A stretch of DNA of 10,984 nucleotides from Phyllobacteriaceae bacterium (GTDB lineage: Bacteria > Pseudomonadota > Alphaproteobacteria > Rhizobiales > Devosiaceae). The notes below the pieces were generated by a model. It did no database searches. It had not been told where the DNA came from and was given only the letters and a program-made list of their open reading frames with translations. Location: contig JAAZLP010000124.1 in NCBI GenBank assembly GCA_012799265.1, positions 1-10,984 of the forward strand, read 5' to 3'. Shown here piece by piece: positions 1 to 6,549 of this stretch. A program made the translations under genes and the position numbers. Each line of letters starts with the position of its first letter. The stretch's first letter is position 1.

Positions 1-344
1 CCGCGTCCCGAGATCATCGGCACATAAATGCCGATGGCAGCGAGAATGGGCGCGAGCATCAGGCTCACATTGTCCCCTACCCCGCCCGTCGAATGCTTGT
101 CTGCCACAGGGCCATCGAGATCAGACCAGTCGAGCACCGTGCCGCTATCCCGCATGGCCAGCGTCAGCGCCACGCGCTCATCCATTTCCATTCCCTGGAA
201 ATAGACCGCCATGGCAAAGGCCGCCGCCTGGGCGTGCGATACGGAGCCCCCCGCAAACCCGGCAATGAAGCGGGCGATGTCGCCTGCCGCCAGCGCCTCG
301 CCATTACGCTTCTTGATGATGACTTCCTGCGGGAGAAAAACCAT
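1..344 (-). CDS. deoA: Thymidine phosphorylase, N-terminal part (cut by window edge)
   Basis: Thymidine phosphorylase splits thymidine and deoxyuridine with phosphate into the free base and 2-deoxyribose-1-phosphate in the cytoplasm. Only the first 114 codons are visible; the rest lies left of base 1. The visible part has the helical N-terminal domain of the nucleoside phosphorylase family II (QEVIIKKRNGE near residues 6-16), then the phosphate-binding signature KHSTGGVGD at residues 83-91 and PMISGR at 109-114, as in E. coli DeoA. The start ATG at 344 overlaps the stop of the upstream small gene by one base (TGATG), with AAGG about ten bases upstream. It is the last visible gene of the operon and would act on pyrimidine deoxynucleosides brought in by the ABC transporter, including deoxyuridine made by Cdd. 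Pyrimidine-nucleoside phosphorylase is the main alternative, but the deo context favours DeoA. Confidence 0.93.
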   Translation of the reverse strand, partial: MVFLPQEVIIKKRNGEALAAGDIARFIAGFAGGSVSHAQAAAFAMAVYFQGMEMDERVALTLAMRDSGTVLDWSDLDGPVADKHSTGGVGDNVSLMLAPILAAIGIYVPMISGR

Positions 345-637
345 CAGCTTTTGACCTTATAGAGCCGCACCGGCGAGGGCGTTCGCGCAATCACCTTCTT
401 GGCTTCGAGATCCAGCTGCACGGCCTTGACCCACCATCCTGCCTTCTCCCCGCCCGGGAAGAGGTCTGCCGACAGTTTGGGCTTCACCGCCGCGATGACT
501 TCGGCAACCGTCATGCCCGGCGCAGCCTCGGGCAGCACGTCGAGCACGGCCGTCCGCACCGCCGCAAACTTTGCGGCGTCCACGCGATAGGTTTTTCCCG
601 GCTGGCCGACATTCTCGATTTCGATCTTGTCGGTCAT
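344..637 (-). CDS. Small conserved protein of unknown function (97 aa) between ALDH and deoA
   Basis: I do not know its function. It resembles short uncharacterised alphaproteobacterial proteins that I recall as the DUF6958 group, from memory only. The ATG at 637 is chosen because it lies four bases after the aldehyde dehydrogenase stop and has GGAG nine bases before it; the same frame stays open further upstream but only over the dehydrogenase gene. The protein is soluble, with no signal peptide or membrane segment and no cysteine or histidine, so metal catalysis is unlikely. Notable parts are the start with IEIENVGQPGK, a middle with a likely helix-turn-helix-like run (MTVAEVIAAVKPKL, residues 42-55), a FPGGEKAGWWVKAVQLDLEA segment (60-79) and a basic end (RLYKVKS). 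The fold could be a small winged helix, which is inference only. Its stop overlaps the deoA start, so the two are probably translationally coupled. Confidence 0.85.
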   Translation of the reverse strand: MTDKIEIENVGQPGKTYRVDAAKFAAVRTAVLDVLPEAAPGMTVAEVIAAVKPKLSADLFPGGEKAGWWVKAVQLDLEAKKVIARTPSPVRLYKVKS

Positions 638-641
638 GGCC

Positions 642-3011
642 TTAAGCTCCGTAGGGGATCCAGACGTTCTTGACCTGCGTGGCCTTGCCCAAGAGGTAGT
701 CACGGGCAAAAGCATCGGCGCTGAGATCGATATCCATGCCGCGGCTGGTCCAGGTCTGCTTGAGATTGCCGACAGAAGCCCTCTCGACCATGGTCGAACC
801 TTCCGCCGAGCCCATGAACCAGAGCGCATCGACGCCGTCATGCTCGGCCAGCGTCTTCGCCAGCGCGATGCTGTCGCCGGTAATGATGTTGACCACACCG
901 GCGGGAACGTCCGATGTCTCGAGGACTTGGTAGAAATCGGTCATCGACAGCGGCGCTGTCTGCGAGGGGATGAGGACAACCGTATTGCCCATGGCAATGG
1001 CCGGGGCGATCAGCGCGATCGAGCCAAGCAGCGGCCTGGTATCTCCCGCGACAATGCCCATGACGCCCAGCGGCTCAACCATGGCGGCAGCCACGGCGCG
1101 CATGGGCGGGTTGTGCACGGCGCCATCATATTTGTCGGCCCACCCGGCAAAAGCAAAGAGCTGCTCGACGGCCTGCGCCACTTCTTCGGCCCCGTCGGCG
1201 CCAGTCTGCGCTTTGATGCGGGAGGCGAATTCGTCCCGGCGATAATCAAGGTTCTCGGCGAGGTAATAAAGGATCTGCGCCCGGCTATGGGCAGCGGTCG
1301 TCGACCAGCCGAGAGCTCCGCGGGCCTTTTCGACGGCGTTACGGATATCCTTGCGGTTACCCTCGCCGACTTCGCCCACGAGTTGGCCCTTGGGGCCCAG
1401 CACCGGTCGATTATAGCCGCTATCCGGCCGCGCCTGCTTGCCGCCGATATAGAACTTGGCCGTCTGGTCGAGTTGCCCCGCATCGAGCGGATTGGCTTTC
1501 GCCGACGCGGTCACAGCCGGCAGCGTTGCCGCAGGCTTCAGCGCCTTTTCCCATTTGGGCTTGAGATAGACGCTCATCCCCTCGCGACCACCTTCGCGGC
1601 CAAAGCCGCTTTCCTTGTAGCCGCCGAAGCCAACAGCGGCGTCAAAGTTGTTGGTGCCGTTGATCCAGACTACACCGGCCTTGAGCTTTGGCGCAATGTC
1701 GAGCGCGAGGTTGATGTTCTCGCTCCAAAGCGTAGCGGCAAGCCCGTAGCGAGTATTGTTGGCCAGCGCGACCGCCTCTTCCGGCGTGCGGAAGCTCATC
1801 GCCACCAGCACCGGGCCAAAGATTTCTTCGGCCACCAGCGTATTGGCAGGCGAGACATTGGTGACGAGCGCGGGCTTGAGGAAGCATCCGGTGTCCGGCA
1901 CGCTGCCATCGGGCTCATAGACGACGGCACCTTCGGCCACACCGCGCTTCATCAGATCGCGAATACGCTCGACCTGTACCGGCGCCACCAGCGCGCCGAT
2001 GTCGACCGACTTGTCCAGCGGATCACCGACACGGAGCTTGGCCATGCGCGCCTTCACCTTGGCGATGAAGCGCTCCTCGATGCTTTCCTGCACGAGGAGG
2101 CGCGAGCCCGCGCAGCAGACCTGGCCCTGATTGAACCAGATTGCATCCACCAGGCCTTCAACAGCGCTATCAAGGTCAGCGTCTTCAAAAACGATATAGG
2201 GCGACTTCCCGCCCAGCTCGAGGCTGAGACCCTTGCCCGAGCCAGCGGTTGCCGCGCGGATGATCTTGCCGACCTCGGTCGAGCCGGTGAAGGCGATCTT
2301 GTCGACATCCGGGTGATCGACGATGGCCGCGCCCGTGTCGCCCTCGCCCGTCACGATATTGACCACGCCCTTGGGCAGGCCGACGCGTTCGCAGATCTCG
2401 GCAAAGAGCAGCGCCGTCAGGGAGGTGAACTCAGCCGGCTTCAGCACCACCGTATTGCCTGCCGCCAGCGCCGGAGCGACCTTCCAGGCCAGCATCAGCA
2501 GCGGAAAGTTCCACGGAATGATCTGGCCACAGACGCCGTAGGGGACGTGGTCCGGGAACTCGCGCTCAAGATGGGTTGCCCAGCCGGCGTGATGATAGAA
2601 ATGGCGCGCGACCAGCGGAATGTCGGCATCGCGGCTTTCGCGGATCGGCTTGCCATTGTCCATGGTCTCCAGCACGGCAAATAGCCGGCTGTGCTTCTGG
2701 ATCATCCGAGCAATAGCATAGAGATATTTGCCGCGCTCATAGCCGCGCAGCCCGCTCCAGGACGGGAAGGCAGCCCGCGCGGCCTTCACCGCGGCGTCGA
2801 CGTCCTCTGCCGTGCCATCGGTGATCTCGGCCAGCGAAGCTCCCGTCGCCGGATTATTGGCGGCAAAGGTCTTTCCCGGCTTGGTCCATTCGCCATTGAT
2901 GAAATGGCCGAACTTGCGATCCCTGCTGTCGAGCCAGGCAATCGCCTGATCGGCGGCTTCGGGCGCGGGACCGTATTCGAGGCTTTCAAAAATCTGCATG
3001 ATCTTGTTCAT
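642..3011 (-). CDS. Two-domain ALDH16-like aldehyde dehydrogenase
   Basis: This is an NAD(P)-dependent aldehyde dehydrogenase of 789 residues, far longer than the usual roughly 490. Residues 1-490 are a complete ALDH domain: PWNFP 166-170 with Asn168, KPAE 191-194, FTGSTEVG 241-248 for the dinucleotide, general base Glu265 in LELGG, catalytic Cys299 in FNQGQVCC, and EEIFGP 395-400. Residues 510-789 are a second, shorter ALDH-like domain with the landmarks degraded: GDTRP replaces PWNFP, IPSQ replaces KPAE, FMGSAEG replaces FTGSTEVG, the LELGG motif is gone, and no cysteine occurs after residue 376. This layout is that of ALDH16, where the second domain is catalytically dead. Start ATG 3011 has GAGG seven bases upstream, overlapping the deoC stop; Met5 has a weaker site. 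Its place directly after deoC suggests that it oxidises the acetaldehyde released by DeoC, which is inference. The sequence does not settle the substrate. Confidence 0.93.
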   Translation of the reverse strand: MNKIMQIFESLEYGPAPEAADQAIAWLDSRDRKFGHFINGEWTKPGKTFAANNPATGASLAEITDGTAEDVDAAVKAARAAFPSWSGLRGYERGKYLYAIARMIQKHSRLFAVLETMDNGKPIRESRDADIPLVARHFYHHAGWATHLEREFPDHVPYGVCGQIIPWNFPLLMLAWKVAPALAAGNTVVLKPAEFTSLTALLFAEICERVGLPKGVVNIVTGEGDTGAAIVDHPDVDKIAFTGSTEVGKIIRAATAGSGKGLSLELGGKSPYIVFEDADLDSAVEGLVDAIWFNQGQVCCAGSRLLVQESIEERFIAKVKARMAKLRVGDPLDKSVDIGALVAPVQVERIRDLMKRGVAEGAVVYEPDGSVPDTGCFLKPALVTNVSPANTLVAEEIFGPVLVAMSFRTPEEAVALANNTRYGLAATLWSENINLALDIAPKLKAGVVWINGTNNFDAAVGFGGYKESGFGREGGREGMSVYLKPKWEKALKPAATLPAVTASAKANPLDAGQLDQTAKFYIGGKQARPDSGYNRPVLGPKGQLVGEVGEGNRKDIRNAVEKARGALGWSTTAAHSRAQILYYLAENLDYRRDEFASRIKAQTGADGAEEVAQAVEQLFAFAGWADKYDGAVHNPPMRAVAAAMVEPLGVMGIVAGDTRPLLGSIALIAPAIAMGNTVVLIPSQTAPLSMTDFYQVLETSDVPAGVVNIITGDSIALAKTLAEHDGVDALWFMGSAEGSTMVERASVGNLKQTWTSRGMDIDLSADAFARDYLLGKATQVKNVWIPYGA

Positions 3012-3020
3012 CGCAATGCC

Positions 3021-4010
3021 TCAAACCATGGGCTGGCGGTAGTCAGCGGCATAATGACCGGTCAGGCCATGCTCGAGCTGACGTTCGATATCGGTGAGAA
3101 GGCTCGAGGCGCCAAAGCGGAAAAGGTGCGGCTGCAGCCAGTGATTGCCCAGCTCTTCCTTCATCAGCGCCATATATTTCAGCGCGTCGCCCGCGGTCGA
3201 GATGCCGCCTGCCGGCTTATAGCCGATCTCGATGCCGGTCTCCTCGGCAAACCAGCGGATCATGCGGATCATGGTCAGCGAGGTGACCAGATTGGCGTTG
3301 GTCTTTTCCTTGCCGGTCGAGGTCTTGATGAAGTCCGCGCCCGCCATCATGCAGACCAGCGAAGCCTTGGCGACATTGGTCTGGGTCGCCAGTTCCCCGG
3401 TGCCCAGAATGGTCTTGATATGGGCCGCGCCACAGGCCTTGCGGAAGGCTTTGACCTGATCATAGAGCGCCTGCCAGTCGCCGCGCAGCACCATGCCGCG
3501 CTCGATGACAATGTCGATTTCCTCGGCCCCGTCCTTCACCGAAGCCTCGATCTCGGCGATCTTGGTTTCAACGGGTGCGAGACCATGTGGGAACGCCGTC
3601 GAGACCGCAGCAACCGGGATATTGCTCCCCGCCAGTGCATCGACCGCCGTCTTGACGAAGCTATGGTAGACGCAGACCGCGCCCGGCACGATGCGGGTAT
3701 CGCCAATCCCGAGCTTTTCGCGGATATCGGCGCGCAGCGGATTGCGGGCCTTGGCGCAGAGGCGTTCGACGCGCCCCGGCGTATCGTCGGCATTGAGCGT
3801 CGTCAGGTCGATCATGGTGATCGCCTTGAGGAGCCAGGCGAGCTGATAGTCTTTCTTGACGGTGCGGCGCGTGCCGATCGTATTGGCGCGACGCTCCAGC
3901 GCCGAGCGGTTCATGCGCACGCGCTCGACCCAGTCGAGATCCAGCGGAAAGCCCGGATTGCGCTTGTGCACCGGAGCGGGCTTGCTCGTGTCGACGACTT
4001 TCAAACTCAT
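3021..4010 (-). CDS. deoC: Deoxyribose-phosphate aldolase
   Basis: DeoC cleaves 2-deoxyribose-5-phosphate to glyceraldehyde-3-phosphate and acetaldehyde in the cytoplasm through a Schiff base. The class I aldolase residues are present: Asp166 in EEIDIVIE, the Schiff-base Lys229 in GADFIKTSTGK, and Lys265 in GYKPAGGIS, matching Asp102, Lys167 and Lys201 of the E. coli enzyme. At 329 residues it is of the longer, eukaryote-like type, with about 60 extra N-terminal residues compared with the roughly 250-residue bacterial type. ATG 4010 is chosen because GGAGGA lies four bases upstream and the family-like sequence begins there; an earlier in-frame ATG at 4133 would run over the cdd gene. The end, GHYAADYRQPMV, is complete. 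It follows cdd by 40 bases and is followed nine bases later by the aldehyde dehydrogenase. Confidence 0.96.
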   Translation of the reverse strand: MSLKVVDTSKPAPVHKRNPGFPLDLDWVERVRMNRSALERRANTIGTRRTVKKDYQLAWLLKAITMIDLTTLNADDTPGRVERLCAKARNPLRADIREKLGIGDTRIVPGAVCVYHSFVKTAVDALAGSNIPVAAVSTAFPHGLAPVETKIAEIEASVKDGAEEIDIVIERGMVLRGDWQALYDQVKAFRKACGAAHIKTILGTGELATQTNVAKASLVCMMAGADFIKTSTGKEKTNANLVTSLTMIRMIRWFAEETGIEIGYKPAGGISTAGDALKYMALMKEELGNHWLQPHLFRFGASSLLTDIERQLEHGLTGHYAADYRQPMV

Positions 4011-4018
4011 ACTGTCCT

Positions 4019-4049
4019 CCACGCTCGTGGATTGGCCGGCGCCTCCGGC
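4019..4049 (-). promoter_or_regulatory. Two short stem-loops in the cdd-deoC spacer
   Basis: The 40-base spacer holds two small inverted repeats: GCCGG/CCGGC with a 5-base loop (4035-4039 with 4045-4049), starting one base after the cdd stop, and CCACG/CGTGG (4019-4023 with 4026-4030) directly abutting the strong deoC ribosome-binding site. No T-run follows either, so they are not terminators. They could protect the message or tune deoC translation. In GC-rich DNA five-base stems are common, so the confidence is low. Confidence 0.3.
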
Positions 4050-4050
4050 T

Positions 4051-4461
4051 CTATTTGTCCAGAAATTCCGGACCGAAACTATGGGGCAGCAGCTGCTCCA
4101 GCGTCTGGACCAGCGGCTCGCCATCAACGCCATGCGAGATCACTTCGACATCGAGGTCGGCAAACTCGCGGATGCGCTGGCGGCAGCCACCGCAGGGCGT
4201 CACCGGCATAACGCCGGGCCCGGTCACATAGATGCGCCTGATGCGCTTGCCGCCGCCTGCCAGCATGGCGGCGATGGCACTGGGCTCGGCGCAATTACCC
4301 ACCGGATAGGCGGCGTTTTCGACATTGCAGCCGGCATAGATTTTGCCGTCATCGGCGAGGATCGCCGCGCCCACCTGAAACTTCGAATAGGGCGCATAGG
4401 CGCGCTGACGAACAGCTTCAGCGGCCTCGTAGAGGGCCTTGTCTTGATCAGTCATGCTCAT
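4051..4461 (-). CDS. cdd: Cytidine deaminase
   Basis: Cdd hydrolytically deaminates cytidine and deoxycytidine to uridine and deoxyuridine. At 136 residues it matches the short, homotetrameric, one-domain class. Zinc ligands are Cys57 in NCAEP and Cys90 and Cys93 in PCGGCRQ, and the catalytic glutamate is Glu59. The N-terminal AYAPYSKFQVGAA (21-33) and the NVENAAYPVG segment (46-55) carry the usual nucleoside-contacting residues. One oddity is that residue 60 after CAE is proline, where the Bacillus subtilis-type enzyme has the arginine that offsets the charge of the zinc thiolates. Start at ATG 4461; a second ATG at 4455 is possible, and both have a weak ribosome-binding site, so translation may depend on ribosomes finishing the preceding permease gene 25 bases upstream. 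Placed between transporter and deoC, it funnels cytosine nucleosides into the uracil/thymine branch used by DeoA. Confidence 0.95.
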   Translation of the reverse strand: MSMTDQDKALYEAAEAVRQRAYAPYSKFQVGAAILADDGKIYAGCNVENAAYPVGNCAEPSAIAAMLAGGGKRIRRIYVTGPGVMPVTPCGGCRQRIREFADLDVEVISHGVDGEPLVQTLEQLLPHSFGPEFLDK

Positions 4462-4470
4462 CTGGGCTCA

Positions 4471-4494
4471 AGCGCCAGCCTTTCGGCTAGCGCT
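4471..4494 (-). promoter_or_regulatory. GAAA-tetraloop hairpin across the permease stop, before cdd
   Basis: On the minus strand AGCGCTAGCC and GGCTGGCGCT flank a GAAA loop. This gives a 10-base-pair stem with one G-U pair, closed by C-G on a GNRA-type tetraloop. The upstream arm contains the permease stop codon TAG (4489-4487), and the stem ends nine bases before the cdd ATG. No T-run follows, so it is not an intrinsic terminator. It may gate cdd translation or stabilise the message upstream. Confidence 0.6.
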
Positions 4495-5461
4495 CCTTCG
4501 TATAGGGAATACCCGAGGCTTTCGGGGCCACTGCGCGACCGACAAAGCCGGCCAAGAGGATCACCGTCAGGATATAGGGCAGCGCCTGAATGGCCTGCAC
4601 CGGCACTTCCCCGATAATGGGGAATTCCTGGCCCTGGATACGGAACTGAACCGCATCGAGGAAGCCGAACATCAGACACACTAGCAATGCCGGACCCGGA
4701 CGCCACTTGGCAAAGATCAGCGCGGCCAGCGCGATATAGCCACGGCCTGCAGACATGTTGTTGTTGAAGCCAGCCGACTGCGCGATCGAGAGATAGGCGC
4801 CACCGATACCCACCAGCACTGCGGTGATGATCAGCGCCTGATAGCGCAGACGCGTCACCGAGATACCGGCCGTATCGATCGCCTTGGGGTTCTCGCCCAC
4901 AGCGCGGAGCCTGAGGCCAAAGCGCGTGCGGAACAGCACCCAAGCCGTCACCGGCACGGCGATGAAGGCGAAATAGGTGATGATGTTATGGCCCGAAATC
5001 AGCTCGTAATAGATCTGGCCGATGATCGGCACTTCCCGCAGTTCATTGGCAAAAGGCAGCGTGATCGGGTTGAAGCGCCGGTCTCCGGAAAGCTGGGGCG
5101 TATAGCCACCGCGCTTGAACCAGGACTGGCCCAGGAAGGTGGTGAGACCCGCCGCGAGGAAGTTGAGCGCCACGCCGGAAATGGCCTGATTGCCCTTGAA
5201 GTTGATCGAGGCAAGGCCGTGAATGCCGGAGAACACCAGCGCCGCGCCGATACCGGCGAGCAGGCCCAGCCAGGCAGAACCGGTCACGGCTGCCGTTGCC
5301 GCTGCCGCGAAGGCACCGGCAAGAAGCTTGCCCTCAAGACCGATATCAACAATGCCCGCGCGTTCCGAATAAAGACCTGCCAGACAGGCCAGGATCAGCG
5401 GCACCGCAAGGCGTGTCGTGGAGTCGAGGATGAGGGTGAGGTCGACGATAAGCTGTTCCAT
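4487..5461 (-). CDS. Nucleoside ABC transporter permease, second subunit (NupQ/YufQ-like)
   Basis: This is an inner-membrane permease of the BPD_transp_2 (LivM/RbsC-like) family, 324 residues, that forms half of the translocation path with the preceding permease. It has hydrophobic segments near residues 16-30, 43-58, 63-80, 93-110, 160-177, 208-226, 242-268 and 292-308. It shows the family's N-terminal SERAGIVDIGLEGKLLAGAF (32-51) and the cytoplasmic coupling segment LRAVGENPKAIDTAGI (185-200), which contacts the ATPase. Length and motifs match NupQ of the Bacillus nupNOPQ guanosine/nucleoside system. Start ATG 5461 overlaps the preceding stop (TGATG) and has GGAGG six bases upstream; the in-frame GTG at 5464 is too close to that site. 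The substrate range is inferred from the neighbouring salvage genes. Confidence 0.93.
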   Translation of the reverse strand: MEQLIVDLTLILDSTTRLAVPLILACLAGLYSERAGIVDIGLEGKLLAGAFAAAATAAVTGSAWLGLLAGIGAALVFSGIHGLASINFKGNQAISGVALNFLAAGLTTFLGQSWFKRGGYTPQLSGDRRFNPITLPFANELREVPIIGQIYYELISGHNIITYFAFIAVPVTAWVLFRTRFGLRLRAVGENPKAIDTAGISVTRLRYQALIITAVLVGIGGAYLSIAQSAGFNNNMSAGRGYIALAALIFAKWRPGPALLVCLMFGFLDAVQFRIQGQEFPIIGEVPVQAIQALPYILTVILLAGFVGRAVAPKASGIPYTKER

Positions 5462-6549
5462 CACTTGCCTCCCGCCGTAGCGCCGGCTCGTGTCAGAAGT
5501 CGCGCCAGCGGCGCCCTCAGCATGTCACCCATGGCACCCGTGAAGAGGATAACCAGCGCCTGAATGGTGACGATCATTTCGCGGGTAATGCCCGGCATCT
5601 GGAAGGCCAGTTCCTGCCCGCCCTGATAGAGAATGCCGAAGAGCAGCGCTGAAAGGCCAACGCCCACCGGATGCGCTCGACCCATGAAGGCCACGGCGAC
5701 GCCCACAAAACCGGCACCATTGACGAAGTTGAGGATCAGTCGCCCCTGCACGCCGCCGACATTGTTGACGGCGACCATGGCAGCCAGTGCACCGGCCATG
5801 GCCATGACGATCATGATCAGCTTCTGGTTCGAAATACCGGCATAGCCTGCAGCCACCGGATTGTTGCCCAGCGAGCGGACGGCATAGCCGAACTTGGTGT
5901 GCCAGATCAGCCAATAGACAAAGATCAGCGCCGCGATGGCGAGGAAGAATGTCAGGTTGACCGGAGAGTTCTTGAAGAGATCGATAAAGGTGCGCAACTG
6001 CGGCACGCGGGTGATCGCTTCGAGCGGCGCGCTTTCGTCCGAGTTCACACCAGCCGGCTTCAACTGCCGGGAGATGATGTAGCTCATCATCGAAGTGGCA
6101 ATGAAGTTGAAGAGGATGGTGGTGATGACGATGTGGCTACCGCGCTTGGCCTGAAGATAGCCCGGCACGAAGGCCCACGTAGCGCCGAACAGCGCCCCGA
6201 CAATGATCATCAGCGGGAACATGATCGCCCAATGGGTGCCATTGAGCGCGAGACCAATGAGGATCACGCCCAGGCCGCCGACATAGGCCTGCCCTTCGGG
6301 CCCGATATTGAAGAGACCTGCATGATAGGCCAGCGACACGGCCAGCCCGGCAAAGATGAAGTCGGTCGTGTAGTAGAGCGTATAGCCAAAGCCCGACCCA
6401 TAGCCGAAGGCGCCATAGAGCATGATGCCCACGGCTTCGAGCGGGTTCTGCCCCACGGCAAGAACGATGAGGCCACCCACGAGGAAGGCAAGCACGACGT
6501 TGAGGACTGGCAGAAGGGCGATATCAGCCCAGCGCGGCAAAGTGTTCAT
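5461..6549 (-). CDS. Nucleoside ABC transporter permease, first subunit (NupP/YufP-like)
   Basis: This is the larger inner-membrane permease, 362 residues, of the same BPD_transp_2 family as its neighbour and its heterodimer partner. Hydrophobic stretches lie near residues 11-32, 62-78, 90-104, 106-130, 139-160, 199-217, 243-263, 277-290, 295-310 and 325-342. The conserved FNIGPEGQAYVGG (80-92) and the coupling loop YAVRSLGNNPVAAGYAGI (222-239) are intact. Like NupP it has the longer periplasmic stretch in the middle (about 161-198) that the second permease lacks. ATG 6549 shares its A with the ATPase stop TGA (TGATG), and GGGAG lies eight bases upstream inside the ATPase gene, so synthesis is probably coupled to the ATPase. 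No frameshift or internal damage is seen. Confidence 0.93.
   Translation of the reverse strand: MNTLPRWADIALLPVLNVVLAFLVGGLIVLAVGQNPLEAVGIMLYGAFGYGSGFGYTLYYTTDFIFAGLAVSLAYHAGLFNIGPEGQAYVGGLGVILIGLALNGTHWAIMFPLMIIVGALFGATWAFVPGYLQAKRGSHIVITTILFNFIATSMMSYIISRQLKPAGVNSDESAPLEAITRVPQLRTFIDLFKNSPVNLTFFLAIAALIFVYWLIWHTKFGYAVRSLGNNPVAAGYAGISNQKLIMIVMAMAGALAAMVAVNNVGGVQGRLILNFVNGAGFVGVAVAFMGRAHPVGVGLSALLFGILYQGGQELAFQMPGITREMIVTIQALVILFTGAMGDMLRAPLARLLTRAGATAGGK

Noticed and set aside
627..2684. Long plus-strand open frame of 685 codons opposite the aldehyde dehydrogenase
   Set aside because: Arginine-, histidine- and aspartate-rich translation with no recognisable domain; it is the mirror of a clearly conserved ALDH gene in GC-rich DNA.
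4011..4133. Longer deoC start at 4133 adding 41 residues
   Set aside because: It would overlap the end of cdd, has a non-family N-terminus, and the ATG at 4010 has an excellent ribosome-binding site.
2691..4211. Plus-strand open frame of 506 codons opposite deoC and the ALDH start
   Set aside because: Low-complexity shadow translation; the opposite strand has full catalytic motifs of DeoC.
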